From Actinomycetales bacterium (GTDB lineage: Bacteria; Actinomycetota; Actinomycetes; Actinomycetales; Beutenbergiaceae), in contig JAENWO010000103.1 of assembly GCA_016649925.1 (NCBI GenBank), positions 1 to 7,930 on the forward strand: 7,930 nt of DNA. The letters run 5' to 3'. The notes beneath the pieces were generated by a model. It saw only the letters and a list, made by a program, of their open reading frames with translations. It was not told the DNA's origin and made no database searches. Position 1 is the stretch's first letter. Each line of letters opens with the position of its first letter. The position numbers were made by a program, and so were the translations under genes. This document shows positions 1-7,333 of this stretch, in pieces.

Positions 1-20
1 GCGGCTGAGGGGCTGGCAGC

Positions 21-107
21 GAGCGTTCCTCGGGCGTGGGTGGTGCTGCGAGCGAAGCCTTGGTTCGCTCCCATGCCTGGAGCGTTCCGCGCGGGCGTGG
101 GTGGTGC
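21..107. repeat. Imperfect direct repeat in the left intergenic region
   Basis: Two copies of a GC-rich unit lie at 21-46 and 80-107. Both begin GAGCGTTCC and end GGCGTGGGTGGTGC, and they differ only by a small indel and substitution at the junction (TCG versus GCGCG). The spacer between them holds a 7-bp inverted repeat (GAGCGAA at 50-56, TTCGCTC at 64-70). No convincing gene occupies 1-148. The frames open from the left edge show no recognisable family, and one of them stops at 6-8. The region reads as intergenic DNA downstream of the ygjV-like gene. Confidence 0.6.
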
Positions 108-126
108 GGCGGCGGGTGGGTGCGGC

Positions 127-148
127 GGACCCGTGCGCACCGGGGTCC
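127..148 (-). terminator. Possible hairpin terminator after the ygjV-like gene
   Basis: GGACCC at 127-132 pairs with GGGTCC at 143-148, and the inner GTGCGCAC (133-140) is itself palindromic. The hairpin begins directly after the minus-strand stop codon (149-151). There is no U-tract, which is common for actinobacterial terminators, so the call rests on stem strength and position only. Confidence 0.4.
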
Positions 149-784
149 TCAGCGCGTGACGGGCGCCAGGTCGAGGACCCACTCCTCGCCGTCGGGCGCG
201 AAGCCCATCCGCCGGTAGTAGTCGCCGGAGCCGGCGAGGCCGGTCGGGGCCAGCAGCCGGGTGAATCCGCGCCCGGTGAAGATGTCGCTGCGGCGGTAGA
301 CGAACTCGCCGGGGGTGAAGTCGCGGAACCGCTCGGTGACGAAGTCGAGCTCGACCCGGCCGACGCCGTCGCCCACGTCCCGCACCGCGACCACACCCAC
401 CGTCTCGTCCCCACGCATGATGAGGAACGTGGAGCGGCCGGGCGCGGGGGAGCGCCAGTCGAAGCCCGGGGCGAAGTCGTGGATGTCGCGGGCGTGCACG
501 TCGAGGACGTGAGCCAGGTAGCGGTCGTCGGGTTCGACCTCGATCACCTGGTACGTGCCGGCGTCGTGCCGCTCGCGCTCCAGCCGCAGGAGCCAGTAGA
601 CGTTGATGATCGCGATCGCGCCGTTCATCGCGGCGAACGGCCAGATGCCGATGATCGCGTTGTAGCCGGTGGCGAGCACCGAGCCCACGAGGTTGAGGAC
701 GCGGAACCGCCACACCTTCGCCTGGGTCAGCGAGAGCACAACGAGGATCGAGCCGATCCATCCGACGATCTCGAGCACGGGCAC
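149..784 (-). CDS. YgjV-like membrane protein with C-terminal GNAT-like domain
   Basis: The protein is 211 aa from the GTG at 784. Residues about 3-67 hold three hydrophobic segments (around 3-19, 30-46 and 48-66) with the layout of the YgjV family of small inner-membrane proteins. Residues about 78-208 are soluble and resemble an acetyltransferase fold. They include a strand-like stretch FLIMRGDETVGVVAV, a conserved-looking LDFVTERFRDF block (about 147-156), and YYRRMGF near 189-195, which is the usual GNAT end motif. The family's biochemical role is unknown to me, and an acetyl-CoA loop of the RxxGxG type is not obvious, so the tail may be inactive or bind something else. The frame is open further upstream (GTG at 808, 841 and 859). 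The extra residues there are Pro/Arg-rich and family members normally start just before the first membrane helix. A -10 box placed for a leaderless mRNA also supports 784. Confidence 0.75.
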   Translation of the reverse strand: MPVLEIVGWIGSILVVLSLTQAKVWRFRVLNLVGSVLATGYNAIIGIWPFAAMNGAIAIINVYWLLRLERERHDAGTYQVIEVEPDDRYLAHVLDVHARDIHDFAPGFDWRSPAPGRSTFLIMRGDETVGVVAVRDVGDGVGRVELDFVTERFRDFTPGEFVYRRSDIFTGRGFTRLLAPTGLAGSGDYYRRMGFAPDGEEWVLDLAPVTR

Positions 785-823
785 GATCCGGAGCGTAACG
801 GCGCCCACGCCCGGGCGTGGGCG
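784..823 (-). promoter_or_regulatory. Probable leaderless promoter and palindromic operator of the ygjV-like gene
   Basis: Read on the minus strand, TACGCT (797 to 792) is followed by CCGGATC and then the GTG start at 784. This is the TANNNT -10 spacing expected for a leaderless transcript. Directly upstream is a perfect 22-bp palindrome at 802-823, with arm CGCCCACGCCC followed by its exact reverse complement. It covers roughly -19 to -40 relative to the predicted start, where a dimeric repressor would block RNA polymerase. No -35 consensus is evident. If translation instead begins at 808 or 859, the palindrome is partly or wholly coding. The operator role is inferred. Confidence 0.4.
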
Positions 824-872
824 AGGAGTCGGCTCGGGCACCTCCGGAGGCCAGGTCACCGCCGTCGCGCAC

Positions 873-878
873 TAAGAT
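873..878 (+). promoter_or_regulatory. Candidate -10 box of aspS
   Basis: TAAGAT fits TANNNT and would give a transcript start near 885 and a leader of about 42 nt before the aspS GTG. No recognisable -35 hexamer lies 16-18 nt upstream. There is no room for a T-box leader, which argues against tRNA-sensing control. Confidence 0.4.
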
Positions 879-913
879 CGTGGGCGCGCCAGGACCTCAC
901 CGGCGCGCTCACC

Positions 914-920
914 GGAAGGA
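914..920 (+). promoter_or_regulatory. Ribosome binding site of aspS
   Basis: GGAAGGA lies 6 nt before the GTG at 927. It supports that GTG as the start, in agreement with the N-terminus expected for bacterial AspRS. Confidence 0.7.
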
Positions 921-926
921 TCTCCC

Positions 927-2716
<1,790 letters not shown>

Positions 2717-2720
<4 letters not shown>

Positions 2721-3469
2721 ACGCCCGGCACCTTCGGCCGCGCACCGTCGCGGACCTCCCGGCACCTTGGGACACCGACCCCTTCGTGGTCAACGACTTC
2801 CACCGCTGGCCCGAGGCCGAGGCGTGGGGGGACGAGCGGGCGCTGCTCGTCTCGTCCGCCCCGCGGCCCGGTGTGCGCTCCGTCGTGGGGGTCGGCGCCC
2901 CGGAGCCGTTGGCTGACCTGGTGACGGATCTGCCCGACGACCAGGAGCCCCTCGCGGTGATGAGCCTCACCCGGGGTGCGTGGGACCTGCTCCCCGGTGC
3001 GGTGACCGAGCGCCTTGCGCTGCCCTCGGTGGCGCACTGGGACTGGCTGTGGAGCGCCGATCAGCCGCCGCGGGTCCCGCGGGAGGACGGAGTGGTCGAG
3101 CTTCACCTCGCGCGCGATCATGAGGAGATCGCTGATCTGCAGTCCCGTGTGCTTCCTGGCACGTACTTCCCCGTCGACCGCGAGGGTGCGCGCTGGTTCG
3201 GCTGGCGCGACCAGGACCTGGCGCTGCGTTCCGTGGCTGGTGCCTCCGGATGGGACCGATGGGTCCACCTCGGCAGCATCGGCACCGAGGAGGCGTGGCG
3301 TGGCCGGGGTCTCGGCGCGGCGGTGACCGCGGCGGTCACCCGCCTCGGGCTGTGCGCCACCGGCAGGGTCAGCCTGGGTGTGTACGCAGACAACGCGCGT
3401 GCCCGGGCCCTGTACACACGCCTCGGCTTCGCCGTCGGGCAGCACGTGGAGTCCCGCCGTCGGGCGTAA
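2717..3469 (+). CDS. GNAT-family N-acetyltransferase
   Basis: This 250-aa protein is predicted to move an acetyl group from acetyl-CoA to an unidentified amine. The GNAT domain is in the C-terminal half. The acetyl-CoA pyrophosphate loop is RGRGLGA (195-201), preceded by the strand HLGSIGTEEAW. It is followed by VSLGVYADNARARALYTRLGF (about 218-238), the typical last motif. Residues 1-120 are a separate N-terminal segment, possibly a degenerate second GNAT-like lobe. They contain several Trp and acidic residues but no motif I can name. The GTG start overlaps the aspS stop as GTGA, which points to translational coupling in one transcript, and no strong Shine-Dalgarno sequence is present. The final residues ESRRRA and the stop codon fall in a sequence that is repeated 59 bp further on. 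The substrate cannot be inferred from aspS, because GNAT genes are common riders in housekeeping operons. Confidence 0.88.
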
Positions 3470-3542
3470 GAAGAGCGGGCGCGAACTCCGCGTTCGGGCG
3501 TGAACTGGAGTCCCGCCGTCGGGCATGAGAAGAGCGGGCGCG
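3448..3542 (+). repeat. Tandem duplication of the acetyltransferase gene 3' end
   Basis: A 36-bp unit at 3448-3483 recurs at 3507-3542 with two mismatches (GTAAG versus ATGAG after the shared GGAGTCCCGCCGTCGGGC). The 23-nt spacer (3484-3506) looks like a degraded third copy, since ACTCCGCGTTCGGGCGTGAA resembles AGTCCCGCCGTCGGGCGTAA. The first copy encodes the last residues ESRRRA plus TAA. The second encodes the same residues plus TGA in another frame. Confidence 0.8.
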
Positions 3543-3550
3543 CGCCTCTC
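3532..3550. terminator. Weak palindrome between convergent genes
   Basis: GGCGC at 3537-3541 abuts GCGCC at 3542-3546, flanked by GAG (3532-3534) and CTC (3548-3550). It lies between the acetyltransferase gene and the convergent transporter, and overlaps the transporter stop codon at 3549-3551. The zero-length loop and lack of a U-tract make a terminator role tentative. Confidence 0.25.
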
Positions 3551-5813
3551 AGTGGGTGATGGCGAACCGCTGGTGGAGCCGGCGCAGCGGCTTCGGGGCC
3601 CACCAGTTCCAGTGGCCGAGGAGCGTCATCGTGGCCGGGACGAGCAGCATCCGCACGAGCGTGGCGTCGATCAGCACGGTGATCGCCAGGGCCACGCCGA
3701 CCTCCTCGATGACGAGCAGGTCTCCGGCCACGAAACCGGCGAAGACCACCATGATGACGAGCGCCGCCGAGGTGATGATGCGCCCGGAGCGTTGGAGCCC
3801 GGTGCGCACCGCGGCGTCGTTGTCGTGGTCGAGGTCGTACGCCTCCTTGATCCGCGCGATGAGGAAGACCTCGTAGTCCATCGCCAAACCGAAGCCGAAC
3901 GCGACGACGACGGCCACGACGTAGGACTCCAGGCCGCCGGCGGACGTGAAGTTCAGCAGCCCGGAGAGGTGGCCCTCCTGGAAGATCGACGTCGTCACCC
4001 CGAGCGAGGCGGTGAGGGAGAGCAGGTTGATGATGAGCGCCTTGAGCGGCACGAGCAGCGAGCCGGTCATCAGGAACAGCAGCACGAACGTCGCGAGGAC
4101 CACGATGCCGCCCGCCCAGGGCAGTCCCTCCACGAGGGCGCCGTTGAAGTCCAGCTGGTTCGCGGCCTGGCCGATCACCCAGTAGTCGGGGGTATCCCCG
4201 CGCAGGTCGCGGATGTCGTGCACCACCTGCGTCGCGAGCGGCCCACCGGCGTCGGGCGTGTCCGGCCGAACACCGATCAGCAGGTAGTCCTGACCTATCG
4301 GGGTGGACGGATCCACCGAGAGGACGTCGGGCAGCGCGGTGATCTGGTCCGCGAAGGCCTGCGCCCCCTGCGCGTCCGCCTCGACGAGCACCTCGATCGC
4401 GGGCGAGACGGCCAGCGGGTAGTCCGCCCGGATGACCGAGACGAAGTCGCGCTGGTCGGAGTCCGACGGCAGCAGCTCGAGCGTGGAGTTGCGCATCTGC
4501 AGGTGCAGCAGCGGGGAGGCGAAGAGGAGCAGGATCGCGGTGACGCCGAGGAGTACGAGCCAGGGCCGGCGCTGCACCACGGTGGCGAGGCGGGAGAAGA
4601 ACCCGTGGTCGGGGGCCACCTCGCCGAGCTTGCCGATCAGGACGCGCAGACCGGGGACGCGAGCCAGGGTCGACGGCTTCATCATCCGCCGGCCCCTCAG
4701 CGCCAGCAGCGCGGGCACGAGCGTCAGTGCCGAGAGCAACGCGATGACGACCACGGAGACACCGGCCGCGCCCAGGGAGCGCAGGATCTCCGGGCGAAAC
4801 AGGATGAGGCCGGCGATCGAGATGGCGACGATGACGGCGGAGAACGTGATGGTGCGCCCCGCCGTCGCCATCGTCCGGCGCATCGCCATGGTGATGGCGG
4901 CGTCCGCGCGCTTGCCGCGGGGACGACGCGAGCGGGTGCCCTCGGCGGCGAGGACCTCCTCCGCGACGGCGGCCCGGATCTCCTCCCGGTACCGGGAGAC
5001 GATGAGCAGGCCGTAGTCGATGGAGAGACCCAGGCCGAGGACGGTGACGACGTTCACCACGACGGAGTCCAGGTCGATGAAGTAGGTGAAGCCGAGGAGG
5101 CCGCCGAGGCCGCCCGCGATCGAGGCGAGAGCCCCGGCGAGGGGCATGCCGGCCGCGAGGAACCCGCCGAAGACGATGACCATGATGAGCAGCGAGATGG
5201 GCAGCGCGACGATCTCACCCGTGGCGAGGTCCCTCTCCACCTGGCCCACGACGGCCTCCGTCATCAGGCTCGCGCCCGAGACGATGCCGGTGGCCTCCGG
5301 CCCGAGGTGCTCCGGCAGACCGCGCAGCAGCCCCGTCACCTCGCCGAGGGCCGTCTCCTCGGTGGTGTCGTCGAGGCCGCGTACGAGGGAGACGGTGACG
5401 AGGAACCCGTCCTGCGCCTGGGAGACCAACCCCACCGCCATCGGGTCCTGGACACCGCCCGGCAGCACGAATGGGTCCATCACCTCACCGACGCCGTCGA
5501 CCGCGAGGACGTTCGTGTGGAGTACACCCATCGCGCGCGCGACCTCCGGCAGCGACTCGGCATCGGTGAGGTCGAGCCCCTGCACCACCAGGCTGAGCTG
5601 CTCACCGGCGACGGCGTTCTGCGCGATCAGGTCACGGCCACGGTCGCTCTCGGACCCGGCCACTCTCGGTTCGCCCGAGTTCAGGCGGTCGAAGAGACCC
5701 TGGCCCCCGACGCCGGTCATCGCCAGGACCAGCGAGGTCACGGTGACGGCGAGCCAGATGAGGACGATGATCTTGGGGTGGCGGGCGATGCCGCGGCCGA
5801 GTCGGTCGAACAC
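3549..5813 (-). CDS. MMPL family (RND superfamily) transporter
   Basis: This 754-aa protein is predicted to be a proton-driven exporter in the cytoplasmic membrane. The duplicated MMPL plan is complete. TM1 lies at about 14-32, followed by a first extracytoplasmic domain (about 35-195). A five-helix block (about 200-370) contains GLGLSIDYGLLIVSRYREE with the D266-Y267 pair. A cytoplasmic linker rich in Arg (about 290-315) interrupts this block. TM7 at about 416-435 leads to the second external domain (about 437-565). The second helix block (about 568-735) contains GFGLAMDYEVFLIARIKE with D646-Y647. These Asp-Tyr pairs match the proton-relay residues known from mycobacterial MmpL3. The substrate is unknown; lipids or toxic compounds are typical for the family. 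The frame is open 89 codons further upstream, but that part is Arg/Ser/Pro-rich and overlaps rarA. Family members start just before the first helix, so the GTG at 5813 (VFDRLGRGIARHPK) is chosen. It lacks a strong ribosome binding site. It is transcribed divergently from rarA. Confidence 0.92.
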   Translation of the reverse strand: MFDRLGRGIARHPKIIVLIWLAVTVTSLVLAMTGVGGQGLFDRLNSGEPRVAGSESDRGRDLIAQNAVAGEQLSLVVQGLDLTDAESLPEVARAMGVLHTNVLAVDGVGEVMDPFVLPGGVQDPMAVGLVSQAQDGFLVTVSLVRGLDDTTEETALGEVTGLLRGLPEHLGPEATGIVSGASLMTEAVVGQVERDLATGEIVALPISLLIMVIVFGGFLAAGMPLAGALASIAGGLGGLLGFTYFIDLDSVVVNVVTVLGLGLSIDYGLLIVSRYREEIRAAVAEEVLAAEGTRSRRPRGKRADAAITMAMRRTMATAGRTITFSAVIVAISIAGLILFRPEILRSLGAAGVSVVVIALLSALTLVPALLALRGRRMMKPSTLARVPGLRVLIGKLGEVAPDHGFFSRLATVVQRRPWLVLLGVTAILLLFASPLLHLQMRNSTLELLPSDSDQRDFVSVIRADYPLAVSPAIEVLVEADAQGAQAFADQITALPDVLSVDPSTPIGQDYLLIGVRPDTPDAGGPLATQVVHDIRDLRGDTPDYWVIGQAANQLDFNGALVEGLPWAGGIVVLATFVLLFLMTGSLLVPLKALIINLLSLTASLGVTTSIFQEGHLSGLLNFTSAGGLESYVVAVVVAFGFGLAMDYEVFLIARIKEAYDLDHDNDAAVRTGLQRSGRIITSAALVIMVVFAGFVAGDLLVIEEVGVALAITVLIDATLVRMLLVPATMTLLGHWNWWAPKPLRRLHQRFAITH

Positions 5814-5871
5814 AGGTCCATGATCCCAGCACAGCGGCCGTGCTCGGGACTGTTTCGCGCGCTCGGTTGCG

Positions 5872-5883
5872 TACGCTGACCGG
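5872..5883 (+). promoter_or_regulatory. Probable leaderless promoter of rarA
   Basis: TACGCT (5872-5877) fits TANNNT and is followed by GACCGG and the GTG start at 5884. Transcription would therefore begin at or within a base of the start codon. No Shine-Dalgarno sequence is visible, which agrees with leaderless translation, a frequent mode in actinobacteria. No clear -35 hexamer is seen. The 70-bp gap 5814-5883 is shared with the divergent transporter gene. Confidence 0.5.
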
Positions 5884-7230
5884 GTGGACCTCTTCGATGC
5901 CGCCAACACCGACGACGCGGGTGTGCCCCGCGCCAGTGACGGCTCGCCCCTGGCCGTGCGGATGCGACCGGCCACCGCCGGGGAGGTGCTCGGCCAGGGC
6001 CACCTGCTCGAGCCCGGCTCACCGCTGCGACGCCTCATCGACCCGGCCGAGGTGGGCGCACTGCCGCCGTCGTCCGTCATCCTGTGGGGTCCGCCCGGGA
6101 CGGGGAAGACGACGCTGGCCTACCTCGTGGCCCACGCCTCCGGACGGCGGTTCGTGGAGATGTCCGCCGTGACGGCCGGGGTGAAGGACGTGCGCGTCGT
6201 CATCGAGGATGCCCGACGGCGGCTCTCCACGGCCGGCGGTGAGACGGTCCTGTTCATCGACGAGGTGCACCGGTTCTCCAAGACGCAGCAGGACGCGCTG
6301 CTGCCGGCGGTGGAGAACCGCTGGGTCACGCTGATGGCGGCCACCACCGAGAACCCGAGCTTCTCGGTGATCTCGCCGCTGCTCTCGCGCTCGATCCTGC
6401 TCACGCTGCGTTCGCTGGAGACTCCGGACCTGGACGCCCTGATCACCCGGGCACTGACGGACGCGCGGGGGCTGGGCGGGCGTGTGACGCTGGAGGACGA
6501 CGCCCGGGAGTACCTGCTGCGGCTCTCCGGCGGGGACGCCCGCAAGGCGTTGACGATCCTCGAGGCCGGGGCAGGGACGGCGCTCAGCGCGGGCGCCACG
6601 ACCATCTCCCTGGACGCCGTCGAGCGGGCGATCGACGTGGCTGCGGTGCGCTACGACCGGGACGGGGACCAGCACTACGACGTGATCAGCGCGTTCATCA
6701 AGTCGATGCGCGGCAGTGACGTCGACGCCGCGCTGCACTACCTCGCCCGGATGGTGGTGGCCGGGGAGGACCCGCGGTTCATCGCGCGCCGGGTCGTCAT
6801 CGCGGCGTCCGAGGACGTCGGGATGGCGGATCCCACGGCGTTGACGACGGCGGTCGCGGCGGCCCAGGCGGTGGCGCTGATCGGGATGCCGGAGGCGCGG
6901 ATCATCCTCGCGGAGGCGGTGGTGCACGTGGCGATGGCACCGAAGTCGAACGCGTCATACATGGGCATCGACAAGGCGATGGCGGACGTGCAGGCGGGGC
7001 GGATCGGGACCGTGCCCGCGCACCTTCGCGACGCCCACTACGCGGGCTCGGAGCGACTCGGACATGGCAAGGGGTACGTGTACTCGCACGACGAGCCGCA
7101 CGGCGTCGCCCGGCAGCAATACCTTCCGGACGAGTTGGCCGGCTCCCGGTACTACGTGCCCACCGACCGCGGATACGAGCGCACCCTGTCCGAGCGCCTC
7201 GACCGCATCCGCGGCCTCCTCGACCGCTAG
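5884..7230 (+). CDS. rarA: Replication-associated recombination protein A (RarA/MgsA-type AAA+ ATPase)
   Basis: RarA is a clamp-loader-like AAA+ ATPase that acts at stalled or gapped replication forks and is related to eukaryotic WRNIP1/Mgs1. The 448-aa length is normal for the family. The N-terminus DLFDAA followed by PLAVRMRPATAGEVLGQGHL (22-41) is the usual opening. Walker A is GPPGTGKTT (69-77) and Walker B is LFIDEVHRF (123-131). Sensor 1 is ATTENPSF (153-160), the arginine finger is LLSRS (166-170), and sensor 2 is GGDARKAL (216-223). The C-terminal tetramerisation region holds YDVISAFIKSMRGSDVDAAL (265-284), the MAPKSNASY signature (351-359) and the terminal QQYLPDELAGSRYYVP (411-426). 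All catalytic residues are present. It appears to be monocistronic here, since the next gene is convergent and a strong hairpin follows. Confidence 0.96.
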   Translation: MDLFDAANTDDAGVPRASDGSPLAVRMRPATAGEVLGQGHLLEPGSPLRRLIDPAEVGALPPSSVILWGPPGTGKTTLAYLVAHASGRRFVEMSAVTAGVKDVRVVIEDARRRLSTAGGETVLFIDEVHRFSKTQQDALLPAVENRWVTLMAATTENPSFSVISPLLSRSILLTLRSLETPDLDALITRALTDARGLGGRVTLEDDAREYLLRLSGGDARKALTILEAGAGTALSAGATTISLDAVERAIDVAAVRYDRDGDQHYDVISAFIKSMRGSDVDAALHYLARMVVAGEDPRFIARRVVIAASEDVGMADPTALTTAVAAAQAVALIGMPEARIILAEAVVHVAMAPKSNASYMGIDKAMADVQAGRIGTVPAHLRDAHYAGSERLGHGKGYVYSHDEPHGVARQQYLPDELAGSRYYVPTDRGYERTLSERLDRIRGLLDR

Positions 7231-7235
7231 CCAGG

Positions 7236-7279
7236 CGCGAGCGAAACCCCAGCACGCGAGCGAAACCCCAGCACGCGAG
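7236..7279 (+). repeat. 19-bp tandem direct repeat after rarA
   Basis: The unit CGCGAGCGAAACCCCAGCA occurs exactly twice, at 7236-7254 and 7255-7273. Six bases of a third unit (CGCGAG, 7274-7279) follow. A related inverted copy comes next (GCTGGCGTTTACGCTC, 7281-7296), so the units form a head-to-tail plus inverted arrangement like REP/BIME elements. Confidence 0.85.
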
Positions 7280-7296
7280 TGCTGGCGTTTACGCTC
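7258..7296. terminator. Strong 16-bp hairpin, likely bidirectional terminator
   Basis: On the plus strand, GAGCG+AAAC+CCAGCAC pairs with GTGCTGG+GTTT+CGCTC around a GCGA (GNRA) tetraloop at 7275-7278. It has one C-C mismatch (7267/7286) and one bulged A (7291). It sits between the rarA stop codon and the convergent DUF559 gene, so it could end transcripts from both sides. There is only a TTT run and no full U-tract. Confidence 0.5.
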
Positions 7297-7331
7297 AAAT
7301 ATCGAGATATAGCATGTATCGCCAGCACTCG
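7276..7331. repeat. 12-bp perfect inverted repeat around an AT-rich core
   Basis: CGAGTGCTGGCG (7276-7287) and its exact reverse complement (7320-7331) flank 32 nt (7288-7319) with only 10 G/C bases, in DNA otherwise near 70% GC. The core contains ATATC-GA-GATAT (7299-7310). The right arm ends 2 nt from the DUF559 stop codon. The left arm is shared with the 7258-7296 hairpin, so the two structures exclude one another. Confidence 0.85.
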
Positions 7332-7333
7332 AT

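Noticed and set aside
840..926. T-box or other tRNA-sensing leader before aspS
   Set aside because: The leader is only about 40 nt from the likely promoter and no T-box or specifier-loop features are present.
3525..5879. 784-codon open frame on the plus strand opposite the transporter
   Set aside because: Its translation is dominated by Arg, Asp, Glu, Gly and His with no domain or hydrophobic pattern. It mirrors the high-GC codons of the MMPL gene, which has complete family signatures.
5814..6080. N-terminal extension of the transporter frame to 6080
   Set aside because: The added 89 residues are Arg/Ser/Pro-rich, overlap the 5' part of rarA in antisense and precede a normal MMPL N-terminus at 5813.
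6019..6927. 302-codon minus-strand frame inside rarA
   Set aside because: Arg/His/Asp-rich shadow frame opposite the intact RarA motifs.
7236..7331. CRISPR array
   Set aside because: The 19-bp units are directly adjacent with no unique spacers, and there are only two exact copies with no cas gene in view.
7276..7331. Small insertion sequence or MITE with terminal inverted repeats
   Set aside because: No target-site duplication flanks the 12-bp arms and the left arm is part of the neighbouring repeat, so a REP-like structure fits better. A mobile origin is not excluded.
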